Assembly (NCBI GenBank): GCA_020543525.1
Contig: JAHYIO010000001.1
Span: 3,100,001 to 3,164,000 of the forward strand
Direction: 5' to 3'
From: Coriolopsis trogii
Taxonomy: Eukaryota; Basidiomycota; Agaricomycetes; Polyporales; Polyporaceae
DNA length: 64,000 nucleotides
Both the position numbers and the translations under genes were made by a program. This document shows positions 23,160 through 33,399 of the stretch, in pieces. Every line of letters starts with the position of its first letter. Position 1 is the first letter of the stretch. The notes beneath the pieces were generated by a model, which saw nothing but the letters and a program-made list of their open reading frames with translations, made no database searches and was not told the DNA's origin.

Positions 23160-24473
23160 GTGGATCTGATGTCATCGCAGACTCTATCGCGAGCACTGAA
23201 GCAAGTCAAAACGCGTCTCAAGCCTTCATCGTCTGCTCCTTCATCTGCTTCCCAATCCCCCCAATCTGAACATACGACCATGTCGGACGCCATGCCGGAT
23301 ATCCCAGCCTGGCTCGAGCGATCGCACAACGCCGAACACATCACTACAGTCCTCCAGACCCTCGCGCAGCGCGAGCGGACGCGCAATGTCGCCCGAGCGG
23401 CTTCCCGGCAATCCTCGTCGAAGAGGAAGAAGGTCTCCCATCTTGCGTCCAACCTCTCTGCCAAATCGGAGCATGTTGCTCATTACTCCATTTCCGCGGG
23501 ATCAGACGCAGGCAACGAAGTGTTCAATCGATATGCGGACATATACCCGTACGATCGCACGCGCGTCGTCGTCTGCCCTGGAGAACCCACGCACGATTGT
23601 TCGAGCTCCTGTCCGTCCGGGAGGTATTTGAACGCAAACTGGGTGCGCGAGCTCGCTGGCGGCAAGTGGTGGATTGCGACGCAGGCGCCTCTGCCCCACA
23701 CCGCACATGCCTTCTTGAGCGTGATTCTCGAAGGCATCTCCCCTCCGCCCGGCACCGAGCTCTCGAACCTGCGCAACCTCAACCGTGTCCGAACGGTCGT
23801 GCAGCTCACCCAAAACCTTGAAAACGGCATGCGCAAGGCGCACGTGTACTTCCCGCCTCTCGAGGGTCAGTCATGGGTCATCGAGCCCGAGCCGGGCAGC
23901 GACCATGCCCCCATACAGGTCACCCTCACCCGCTCGCGCACGATCGAGAACGCACACGCCGTCCAGAGCGTTGTCTCCCTTCAGCTCCTGTCCTCCGCGC
24001 GTGGCCCTGTGGGCGAGCCTGTTGTCTTCCAGCACCTTCTCTACGCGTCGTGGCCCGATCATGGCGTCCCCGCGCGCGAGGATCGCGAAGGTCTCCTGCG
24101 CTTCGCGCGCCTTGTGGACGAAGCCAATCGGGACCTGTCTCTGTACACCGGTGTCGCCGACCTGGATCCCAACCCACCGATCATGGTGAATTGCTCCGCG
24201 GGGGTAGGCCGCACGGGCGCGTTTATTGCTCTCTGTTCCTTGCTGCGGCACTACCGTCTTCTCTCCCCTGCGCAGAAAGAAGACGGGTCAGAGATCCCTC
24301 CCCTGCCGCCGTCTCCTTTGGGGCCGCTGCCGGAGCAGCTGCAGGAAGATCTGGTCGCGCAGGAAATCGATTCTCTTCGGGAGCAGAGGCCGAGAATGGT
24401 CGAGCGTGATGACCAGGTGCTCATGATCTACGAGACCTTAATCGCCGCTTTTGCGTCGACGGATACGAAGTAA
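23160..24473 (+). CDS. Classical protein tyrosine phosphatase
   Basis: One exon encodes 437 residues. Motifs in order are NRYADIYPYDRTRV (substrate pTyr loop), YLNANWV, WWIATQAPLPHT, VVQLTQ, YASWPDHGVP (WPD loop, general acid Asp300) and the P-loop VNCSAGVGRTG (nucleophile Cys345, Arg351). All catalytic residues are present. The N-terminal 100 residues are Ser-rich and basic, without a membrane segment, so the protein is probably cytosolic. It resembles yeast Ptp1/Pyp-type enzymes that dephosphorylate MAP kinases. An acidic, Pro-rich insert (about residues 371-405) separates the P-loop from the C-terminal helix. The lack of introns is unusual beside its intron-rich neighbours. Confidence 0.9.
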   Translation: MDLMSSQTLSRALKQVKTRLKPSSSAPSSASQSPQSEHTTMSDAMPDIPAWLERSHNAEHITTVLQTLAQRERTRNVARAASRQSSSKRKKVSHLASNLSAKSEHVAHYSISAGSDAGNEVFNRYADIYPYDRTRVVVCPGEPTHDCSSSCPSGRYLNANWVRELAGGKWWIATQAPLPHTAHAFLSVILEGISPPPGTELSNLRNLNRVRTVVQLTQNLENGMRKAHVYFPPLEGQSWVIEPEPGSDHAPIQVTLTRSRTIENAHAVQSVVSLQLLSSARGPVGEPVVFQHLLYASWPDHGVPAREDREGLLRFARLVDEANRDLSLYTGVADLDPNPPIMVNCSAGVGRTGAFIALCSLLRHYRLLSPAQKEDGSEIPPLPPSPLGPLPEQLQEDLVAQEIDSLREQRPRMVERDDQVLMIYETLIAAFASTDTK

Positions 24474-24988
24474 TCGGGGAGGATGGATCGGAGTCACCTC
24501 ATATGGAATACATGGACGAGTCATGTATAATAGGTGGGTGGCGGTCCCTTCTACATTCGTAATATGTACTAATCGTAGATGTTAACGTTCTGACTCTGCG
24601 CAGTTCTTTCCTGTTTCTGTTTCGATGCTACGGACATCATGGGTTTACAACATCATACACGTACGCACCCCATTTAGTACATAACATCGCCCTTTGCGAT
24701 TCAGAAATATGCCGTATGGTATGATCACACGCGGTGGCAGCTGTTGGCTTACCTCGCTTGTTATCTCCGAGAGTCGGGGAACACTAACTATGGAGGCTAC
24801 CTGCCTCCCACTCCTTCGACAGCCATGCATGATTTCAAATCCGTGCAGACGGATTCTGAGCGAGACCTCGTTCAAGTGTAAGTTCCGTGACCGGATCCTG
24901 TAGGGGCACATATATATGTGCAGGGGATTTGCTGCCTTGCACAATATCAGGTCGCACTCAATATCCTCAATAACTCGTCACAATAAAG
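24474..24988. other. Intergenic region upstream of quinone oxidoreductase 1
   Basis: About 515 bp between the phosphatase and quinone oxidoreductase 1, relatively A/T-rich. It should contain the promoter of the latter. No gene was recognised. Confidence 0.4.
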
Positions 24989-26358
24989 ATGACACTTCCA
25001 GAGTCGATGCGTGCTATTGCTATAGACACGACGGGCGATCTCGACGTTCTACAGGTCAAGACGCTCCCTGTCCCCGTTGCGGCACCTGGCCGTATCCTAA
25101 TCAAGGTGCATCCTTTTCCTTTGGAGCCTGATAATATACCAGCATGTTCACATCGATGCGCCCCAGGTTGCCTATGGCGGAGTGAATTTCAGCGATACAT
25201 ACTTCCGGTAGGTGGAGACGTTCTTGACACCGATCAGCGTCGCTCACGTAGAACGGTACCCGCTCTCCAGTGCAGGCGGTCTGTATCCTATTAAGTCCTT
25301 TCCCTACATTCTGGGTATGGAAGCATCCGGGACCGTTGTTGCGCTACCCACCGACCACGATGATCTGCTCAAGCACGAAGAGTACAAGGCGCGCGGGCTG
25401 CGCGTCGGGAGCAAGGTTGCTGTGGTACGTCTTTACCCGGCTTCCGCCGTATGATATATCTCTCAAGATCAGTTTTCGTTGTGCGACGCCTCTTGCCAGT
25501 GTTACTTGGAGGCTCACGCCGAGTACATTTCCATGCGCTGGGACAAAGTCTTCCCCCTTCCCGACGAGGTTTCCCTCCTGACTGCTGCAGCTGCCACGCT
25601 CCAGGGGCTCACTGTGCTCACACTCCTCGAAGAAGCATACCACGTCCAACCCGGGGACTCCGTCCTCATCTACACCGTTGCTGGAGGGTTTGGGCTCCTC
25701 GCTGCCCAGTACGCGAAGCTCGCGGGGGCCGCGCTCGTCATCGGTACGACCTCAACCGAGGAGAAGGCGGGTATCGCTCGCGCTCACGGCGCTGACCATG
25801 TGATTCTGTACACGAAGGAGAACATCGTCGAGCGGGTCTTGGAGCTTACAGGAGGGAAGGGCGTACACGTCGTGTACGATGGGGTTGGTCGTGATACGTG
25901 AGCACTGGGCCTCTCCCGTACGATCCGAGGAAAGGTATGCGGATACTGAGAGAGGGCTCGTTGACAGGTCCATGGATAACTTTAAGCTAATCCGGCGCAA
26001 AGGCACGCTCGTCAACGTTGGTCACGCGTCGGGACCTGTCGAGCCTTTGTCCCCGCTGAAGCTCACGGAGAAGAATGTCAAACTCGTCCGTCCAACGTGG
26101 GTCTCTTACATGAACTGGTTCATCATGCTCGACGAGCTCAATACGCGACCTAGATTCCTCAACTATGTATGCACGCCCGAAGAATCAGGGTATTACAGCC
26201 GAAAGCTGTTCGATTTGATTGCAGAGGACAAGCTCAAGATCACCATCCAGAATGTGTATCCGTTCACAGCAGAGGGCGCCAAGCGAGCTCAGACCGATTT
26301 GACGAGCAAGGGGGGGAGTACCGTTGGAAAGCTTGTCTATAAGATCGGTGACGACTGA
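24989..26358 (+). CDS. NADPH:quinone oxidoreductase (zeta-crystallin type), tandem paralogue 1
   Basis: Medium-chain dehydrogenase family without catalytic zinc. The start MTLPESMRAIAIDTTGDLDVL leads to VAYGGVNFSDTYFR after an intron, then ILGMEASGTVV, VFPLPDEVSLLTAAAATLQGLTVL and the nucleotide-binding TVAGGFGLLAAQYAKLAGA (AxxGxxG-like). GADHVILYTKEN and YDGVGRDT follow, ending GGSTVGKLVYKIGDD. It reduces quinones with NADPH, probably against lignin- or xenobiotic-derived quinones, as proposed for yeast Zta1. A 57-nt GT-AG intron at 26097-26153 is a multiple of three and free of stops, so retention would add 19 residues. Paralogue 2 has an intron at the same point (28272-28335) whose length is not a multiple of three. 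Confidence 0.87.
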
Positions 26359-26425
26359 TTATATTACTGTGTGAGTCACGCATTCACCTGTTCCTGGATT
26401 ACGAAGTAAGCCGAGGTTTAGGGGG

Positions 26426-26680
26426 GAGAAATCACGCTGCAAAGTGACGGTAACATCACGCTCGCGTGCGGGTCACATCAGTCATATCACGGCGTTACAC
26501 AGAGAAAAAGGAGCAGAAAAGTCACTCTGCAAAGTGACGGTAACATCACGCTTCACGTGTACGTCACATACGTTATATCACGGCGTTACACTCAGAAGGG
26601 GGCAAAAGTCACTCTGCAAAGTGACGGTAACATCACACTTTCTTGCATGTCACGGGTGACCGCTATCACTCCGTGACTAC
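26426..26680. repeat. Tandem minisatellite, three copies, about 90-bp period
   Basis: A core reading TCACKCTGCAAAGTGACGG, followed by TAACATCAC, starts at 26432, 26522 and 26609, giving periods of 90 and 87 bp. Between cores, copies 1 and 2 also share GTCACAT and ATATCACGGCGTTACAC. The third copy decays after about 40 bp. Each core contains an imperfect palindrome, GTCACT-n6-AGTGAC (for example 26521-26538). The array lies 70 bp downstream of quinone oxidoreductase 1 and about 525 bp upstream of paralogue 2. It has no coding potential. It could be a regulatory array, a recombination scar or a degraded terminal repeat. Confidence 0.85.
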
Positions 26681-27202
26681 CTGAGAGCCCCCGACTGTCA
26701 CTCTTTGGACTTCACGCTGCCATTTGCCCCCCGCGCGTTGAAGGAGGGCGCAAGCCCGACTGATGCGCGCCTCTCAATCTGGCGATTTATTCAGTACAAT
26801 ACCTATGTAATCCAGGTGTGCCCAGCGGCCCTACTATGTCGTATACATACTGACATAGGACGAAGACGGATGTGACTTCGTATTCTTATCTCAATGGCTT
26901 ACTTGCCAAATCAATCATGATAGGCCATGTCGTATGACCACGGAAGGGGCCGCGGAGTCCCGTCGATTTCCACGGCTATTTTGTGGACAGCATCGACACC
27001 ACAGATAAGTAAGTCATTCATGCCTCCAGCTAATCCTGACTCCCAGGTGCTGTCAAAATGGTATGTTCACAAGGTTCCTGACCGATGACACCATCCTCCG
27101 TCATCTCACGGCGCGAGCCTGAAGTACCAGAGAATAGCTGCACTGCGTATCTCCCAACTCTCATGCCATTTATCGCGCATTTCCAATACTTGGTCAACAA
27201 AG
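26681..27202. promoter_or_regulatory. Upstream region of quinone oxidoreductase 2
   Basis: Gene-free stretch of about 520 bp between the minisatellite and the start of quinone oxidoreductase 2. It must include that gene's promoter. I saw no further repeat copies or coding sequence. Confidence 0.4.
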
Positions 27203-28540
27203 ATGGCCTTGCCAGAGATTATGAAGGCGATTGCGATCGACAAGACAGGGGATATTGACGTCCTGGAGGTCAAGACCCTCCCAACACCGAGTCCGGTGCC
27301 AGGAAACGTCCTCGTCAAGGTGCGATTCCATGTAATGTTTCAAAGCGTTCTGGTTGGCTGATTGGCTCCCTTGCCAATCCAGGTGGCCTATGGAGGGGTA
27401 AACTTCATTGACACATACTACCGGTACGTCCTTGAGTGGTCACACCGGGCATGAGCGCAAACGCACGCCCTGCAGAAAGGGTGGCATCTACCCCATCAAG
27501 TCCTACCCCCAGATTCTCGGGATGGAAGCGTCCGGGACGATCGTCGCGCTGCCCAACGACGAAGCTGCGCTCGCCGACGAAGAGTACAAGAAGCGCAACT
27601 TCCAGGTCGGAAGCAAGGTCTCGGTGGTACGTCCCCCGTGTACCCCCCAAATAAAAGCAGTCCGTCGCACACCCCACCCCACAGAACTTCCTAGGCGTCC
27701 ACGCCGAGTACATCTCCGTCCCCTGGCCCAAGGTCTTCCCCCTCCCCGCGAGCGTCTCCCTCCTCACCGCCGCCGCGGCGACGCTCCAAGGCCTCACCGC
27801 GCTCTCCTTTGTCGAGGAAGCCTACCGGATCCGGCCGGGCGACACCGTCCTCATCCACACCGTCGCGGGCGGGTTCGGCCTCCTCGCCGCGCAGCTCGCG
27901 AAGCGCGCGGGCGCCGCGCTCGTCATCGGCACGACGTCGACAGAGGACAAGGCGGCCGTCGCGCGCGCGCACGGCGCGGACCACGTCATCCTGTACACGA
28001 AGGAGAACGTCGTCGACCGCGTGCTCGAGCTCACGGGCGGAGAGGGCGTGCATGTCGTCTATGACGGGGTCGGGCGCGACACGTGAGTTGCATCTTTGAG
28101 GTCGCTCGATCGTGCCGGTGAGACTAGGGATGTCGTTGGTAGTTTCATGGACAACTTCAAGCTCGTCCGGCGCAAAGGCACGCTCGTCAGCGTCGGCAAC
28201 GCCTCGGGCACCGTCGAGCCTATCGCGCCTTTGAAGCTCGTAGAGAAGAATCTGACCCTAATCCGACCAACGTGAGTTCGCTCCTATTAATATCGTTTGT
28301 TGGAAGAACGCTTAACCTGTGCGGACGATGACCAGGATGATCAATTACATATACACGCCGGAGGAAGGGCGATACTACAGCGAGAAGCTTTTCGACCTGA
28401 TCGCAAAGGGCGAGCTCAAGATCAACATCCAGAAAGTCTATCCCTTCACGACGGAGGGCGCGAGACAGGCACACACGGACTTGACGACCAAAGGCGGGAG
28501 CACGATAGGGAAACTCGTGTACAAGATCGGAGACGACTGA
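27203..28540 (+). CDS. NADPH:quinone oxidoreductase (zeta-crystallin type), tandem paralogue 2
   Basis: The start MALPEIMKAIAIDKTGDIDVL parallels paralogue 1. Later blocks are VAYGGVNFIDTYYR, ILGMEASGTIVALP, VFPLPASVSLLTAAAATLQGL, TVAGGFGLLAAQLAKRAGA, GADHVILYTKENVVDRVLE and the ending GGSTIGKLVYKIGDD. Introns match paralogue 1, with donors GTGAGT at 28084 and 28272. The third base of codons in 27690-28080 is very often G or C compared with paralogue 1, so the copies have diverged in base use while the protein stayed close. Same predicted cytosolic reductase role. The gene looks intact. Confidence 0.86.
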
Positions 28541-28743
28541 GCGCACGAGTATTATCAATGCGAAATCCGCTGTACCTCGTATATGTTTGTAGGTGTCGGG
28601 TCAGTCATGAGACGCTGCGCAGCCTAATAATATACTGTATATTGCGTCCTCGATGGAGGCGAGCTCATCAAGGTATATGTAACGGAGGATTAAAGGGCTA
28701 TAATGTAGAATGTGAAGTAAAGGAGGGTGTTGTTGTGTAGATG

Positions 28744-29782
28744 CTAAGTCGACGAGGAGACAGGTCCAGGGTCGGAGAAAGTGGAAGTGGCAGTGGCAGA
28801 TACCGTGTCCATCGAAGGTGTTGCAGAAACGGGCTCGCTGGAGAGCGTCATGGACGAGGCGCTGGCGGTGCTGCTGGAGCCGAAGACAGAAGACGAGTCC
28901 AAGAGGGTCGTGGATGACATGTTGTCTGTCGAATTGCCTATAAGAGTAGACGCAGCAGTAGTCGCAGAGAAGGTGCTCGAGGGTGGTCCCTGGATATCGG
29001 CGGCCTTGAAGGCGGGGAACAAAGGCGGACCGTTCCTAGCCATTAACCTACTTGATACGGGGGAGCTGACCGGTGTGTTGGGCGGATTAACAGGCTCAGT
29101 GGCGTCCATAGAGGATGTGGGCATTGCGGAAGTCATCGTTTCAGAGGCTGTAGAGTAAGAACTAGAGGTCGAGTTGAAGACAGAGGGTGTACTGGCAAGC
29201 GTTGCAGCAGTAGTGGAGGCCTCCGCGATGTCCCACTCGACGGCCCTGCGTTCGTCGTAGTTCCAGTCCGAGGAAGCTTGCGCATCATCCATATTCTTCT
29301 GTGCCTCGAACATTGCTTTCCGGAGTTGTTGCATCTGCTCTGGACTGTATTCTTCCGTGGTCTTCGGACTACCGGACGACTTCTCCTTAAGACCCAGACC
29401 CAGAATATCCAGAGTCGAATCCAAGATAGGCCCTACGATCGGAAGATTCACGAGCGTATCGGTCACAGGTGCAAGCTGCCTCCGGTGCTGTGCACTGATG
29501 TCGACGTCTGATGGTAATGGTCATGGTAAGCCAGAAGTCCAAGGTGACATATGATCACTCGCCGTGTGGGAGGACGTGCTCAGCGGGTTCGCCATGGCTA
29601 TCATCCATGTGTACATCGACTTTCATGTCCCTGCCTGCGATAGCGAGCGAATGGAGACTGGACGACGAGTGCATCGAGTTCTGCTGCATGCTGCCGTGGT
29701 CGGTCGGCGCTGCCATGGTCGACGTTGAAGACGACAGAGCGAGGGTCGCCAGGAAGAGAGACGAGCTGGAGGAGATTCTCAT
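28744..29782 (-). CDS. Secreted Ser/Thr-rich protein of unknown function
   Basis: The first exon starts MRISSSSSLFLATLALSSSTS, a plausible signal peptide, and encodes His- and Met-rich sequence (DHGSMQQNSMHSSSSLHS). The second exon contains LVNLPIVGPILDSTLDILGLGLKE and EYSPEQMQQLRKAMFEAQKNMDDAQASSDWNYDERRA. It then becomes a Ser/Thr-rich tail of about 170 residues, likely O-mannosylated. Intron 29558-29495 (GT-AG) gives 324 residues. An alternative GC donor at 29562 with acceptor just before 29507 also keeps the frame, giving 327 residues. No known domain. A wall-associated or extracellular protein is the most one can say. Confidence 0.6.
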
Positions 29783-30506
29783 GCTGCCTGATTACGGGGG
29801 TTGACTAGTAATGTGGAGTTGTGCAGAAAGCAGTACGAGAGCGATGCGAGAGCAAGGGGCGGCGGTCTCGTCAAGAGATCGGAGCGGTAAGAGGAAGAGG
29901 ACAGCTGGGGTGAAACGAACGTTGGACTCAAGCTTTATAGGCCTGCCTGCCATGCCGGGCCCGAGCACGACGGCTGACCATCGGGCGGGCTGACAGCGAG
30001 ATTGTCATTGCGTCCAAATGGGCACTCGTCTTCGGCTCCGAGTACGCCGATCGCGCTCTGTGAAGAGGTGGCGCACCTCCCCCGTTGCGGCGGACAGGGT
30101 GATGCGCGAACGTACGGCCGGGTCCTCCATATGCCCCTACCTAGTCGAGGAAACATTTGGGACCTGCGTTCGCTGCTTGAACAACAAGACGCTGGATACG
30201 CCAACGAGATAGCAGATCCACCACAAACGAAATTGAGGTTAAATGACTATATGTGTGACGGAGTCAAGCCAAGGTACGAGCAATCGCACCCAACGACAGC
30301 GAAGAGACAGTTGTAAGAGATAGCAGTCGTGGCAGGACTGTCATCTGATGCAAAGAACGACCGCGAACGCAGCCGGAGCTGGCCACATCGCAACCATGCG
30401 GCCAACTGTATTCTGCACAAGCGGGCACGCGTCAGAAACGAGGAGTGCGTCCGAGAGCGAAGCGAACAAAGGGGTACCGTCATGAGGCGGCGAGGATGGA
30501 TGCGGA
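29783..30506. other. Intergenic region, no gene seen
   Basis: About 720 bp between two minus-strand genes. It should hold the promoter of the secreted Ser/Thr-rich protein near 29783. Short open frames here show no conserved motif. Confidence 0.35.
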
Positions 30507-30845
30507 CTAGAGTGCGCCCATACGGGATCGTCCGGTGAACTCCAGCTCGAGCAGCTCGTCCTCCTCCCAGGTACGGCCAGGGTTTCCTCGGCGGCGAACG
30601 CGATCAGCCCCGGAGCTGGAGCGCGCTCCGAGGACGAGCATCTCCCAGAGCTCGGCGACCGCTGCGCTGATAGAGCGGCCCATGCACGAGGAGAGGATGC
30701 ACCAGCCCATGAGTGCGAAGCTGTGGAGAGTCAAAAGCGGATGAGAAGAGTGCCTCGTGAGGAAGGCGAGCGTAAGGGACTGTATTCACAGAAGGACGGC
30801 CAGGAAGACGGCCAGCGGCAAGAGGCCGCTGTCTTGAGAAACCAT
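30507..30845 (-). CDS. Small single-pass membrane protein, unknown function
   Basis: Exons 30845-30790 and 30720-30507 (intron 30789-30721, GTGAAT...CCACAG) give 89 residues with correct phase. The N-terminus MVSQDSGLLPLAVFLAVLLF and the following ALMGWCILSSCMG form a hydrophobic stretch of about 26 residues, either an anchor or an uncleaved signal. A basic then acidic tail follows (GNPGRTWEEDELLELEF). The exon join falls inside the hydrophobic helix, and keeping both the phase and the helix argues that it is real. No family is recognised, and upstream exons cannot be excluded. Confidence 0.5.
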
Positions 30846-31438
30846 GTAGTGTTGTCGGAGAAAGATGGCGAGGGCTTAGGAAGAGGAGTGGGTGGGAGGC
30901 GTAAGCGTAGATTGGGCCACGTGGATGATCGACCGGTATCTGATAAGATGAGAAATGGGCGGGAGCCTGAGAGATGGCAGGGCTCACGCGCGGTGCTCGA
31001 GAGGGGAGTGTGTTCAGGATTGGCAAATGACGAGCGAGGAGGGCATCAAGACGCGAGAGTATGGGAGGGGTCGTTGCAGGACGTCGCACGAACTGGGGAC
31101 TCGGAGGACTGTCGGACTCGGTGGCAGGGAGACGCTCGGGGTTCAGAGTCCGCTTGCAGATCAGGCTTGTGATGACGGGCTGTGCGGACGGCTCTGCGAT
31201 TGACCACGACGAGGGCAGGACTTGGCACGATGACTGTCGCAGGCGAGGAGGTGCGTTGGTCGAGATCGCGTCTGCGATGAGATTGAGACACGAGATGGGA
31301 CATTCCCGACAGACTGGACACGGGCAGGGTCGACGCACTCGCAGTCAGTACCGCACTCCTGGGCCGCTCCTTACGGTCGTCTAACGGTGACACTCTTATG
31401 GGCCCGCGCTCTCTCTGTGCTCGACAGCGACTCCATCC
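30846..31438. promoter_or_regulatory. Divergent intergenic region upstream of the cation transporter
   Basis: About 590 bp between the small membrane protein and the cation transporter. Two minus-strand frames stay open through most of it but show only Ser/Pro/Arg-rich composition and no conserved motif. It probably holds both promoters and leader sequences. Confidence 0.35.
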
Positions 31439-33399
31439 ATGAGCAAGCCATCGTCCACGACCGCCGTCAACGAGGAAAGGCCGTCAACGACCACCCCTGC
31501 GCCCTCGGATGCAACGGTCAGTCCGCGCCCGTCCTGGGCCGCCGCGCGGGGCGTGTGCTGACCGTGCCGAGTCCAGCATTCCGACACAACGGTACCCGAT
31601 CTTCTGCAGCAGCTCGACGCCGTCGAGAGGGCATCCGGCCCCAAATCCGTCGATGACCCCTTCAGGTTTCGCGCCGCCCTCAAGACAGACGACCAACTCT
31701 CCCAGCTCCGCAAGCGCACCAAGGGCAAGTCCATCGAGCAGTACCACCGCCGCCAGAACAACGCACGTCCTCCCCTCTCCTCCCAGACGCCCGCCGCCTC
31801 ACCTCCTGACACTCCAACAGCTCATCAATGACCTCCTCAAGTCCATGGACGAACACACAAGCCAGGCGCGCGAGGAGGAGGAGCAGACCCGTCTCCCCGT
31901 ACGCTCCGTCTCCCCTCATCGCCACCGCACCACGTGTTAATCTTCATTCTCCAGGTCAAGATCGCCGTCTGGGCAAGTCTCATAGCCAACCTCAGTCTGT
32001 GTATCTTGCAGAGTCAGCGCTTCCACCCCCCACCCCTCCTCGTCCACTCACCCTCCCTCAGTGTATGCCGCCATCTCCTCCCTCTCCCTCTCCCTCCTCG
32101 CGACAGGCATCGACTCCGTCTTCGACATCGGCAGCAACGTCCTCCTCTTCTGGCTCCACAAAAAAGCCGATGCGCTCGACCAGAACAAATGGCCAGTAGG
32201 AGGCTCCCGCCTCGAGACTATCGGCAACATCGTATATGGTATCCTCTCTCTCCTTCCCTTCTCCCGCTGTCGGTTGGCTTAATCTCCTTGCAGGCTTCCT
32301 GTAAGTGACACTGCGCCGCTCTAACTGCGATGCGCATCCGCCAACATACTTTGCCCAGAATGAGCTCCGTCAACCTTGTTGTCGTCGTGGAGTCCGCGCG
32401 CACGCTCATCACCCACGGCGGCGAAGACACAAACGCGCTGCACGTCCCTTCATTAATTGCCGTGGGCGCCGCACTAGGTGAGAGCGCTCGTGTCTTGGAT
32501 CCGCCGCAGCCACCTCACCTTTGTCGTGCCCCGTCGTGGCATCAGCCGTCAAGTTCCTGCTCTTCCTCTATTGCTTTGGATACCGGGGCGCGTCCAGCCA
32601 GGTCCGCATGCTCTGGGAGGACCACCGAAACGACCTGTTCATCAATGGCTTCGGTCGGTGCTTCTGTCTTCATATCGCCGTATGCGCGGAGCTTACCTAG
32701 TGGGGCTACGTCCAGGCTTGCTCATGTCTGCTGGCGGCAGCAAACTCCGGTGGTGTGAGTGTCCTGTCGGTCTGCAGCAGCGAGGCCGGCGACTAATAGA
32801 CGGTCCTATCGTTGTCAGATCTCGATCCCATGGGTGCGATCATTGTACGTATACACGCGGACAATTACTCGCGAGCCATGCCTTTGCGCTACGTGCTCGC
32901 TCTCGCTCACTCGACGCTTGCAGATCGCGTTTGGGGTCATCGCGGCGTGGACGCGCACGATGTACCGGCAGTTCGAGCTGCTCGCGGGCAAGTCGGCGCC
33001 GCACGACTTTCTCCAGCTCCTCATCTACAAGGCGATGACGTTCAGCGACGAGATCGAGAAGATCGACACCGTGCGCGCGTACCATGTGCGTTCTCGAGTG
33101 TTCTCTTCCTCTCTTACAGCCTCTGGCTCACTCGTCTCTGCCGTTCGCGCACGCAGAGCGGACCGGACTATTATGTGGAGATCGACGTGGTGATGGACGC
33201 GAACACGCCGCTGTGGAAGGCGCACGACGTCAGCCAGAGTCTGCAGGACAAGATCGAGGTCCTCCCCAACGTCGGCCGCGCGTTCGTGCATGTCGACCAC
33301 GAGACGACCCATCGACCGGTGCGTGCTTTCTTTCTCTTGTACCCATTCGTATACGCACGACTGACGCGTCGAATGCAGGAACATCGCAAGATTGAATGA
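31439..33399 (+). CDS. Cation diffusion facilitator, Mn-CDF type by motif
   Basis: The start MSKPSSTTAVNEERP is followed, after intron 31517-31576, by VPDLLQQLDAVERASG...RKRTKGKSIEQYHRRQNN. Membrane segments include VKIAVWASLIANLSLCIL, SLSLLATGIDSVFDIGSNVLLFW, FLMSSVNLVVVVESARTLI and AVKFLLFLYCF. The metal-site motifs are DSVFD in TM2 and DHRND in TM5, the DxxxD pair known for Mn-CDF members. The cytosolic C-terminal domain (YKAMTFSDEIEKIDTVRAYH, GPDYYVEIDVVMD, VGRAFVHVDHETTH) is complete. It exports divalent cations, probably Mn2+, from the cytosol into an organelle or outside. The junction after QNN keeps frame only with a GC donor at 31763 (acceptor at 31820), since nearby GT donors give stops. 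Confidence 0.84.

Noticed and set aside
26426..26680. CRISPR array
   Set aside because: The host is a fungus, there are only three units, and the spacers share sequence; it is a minisatellite.
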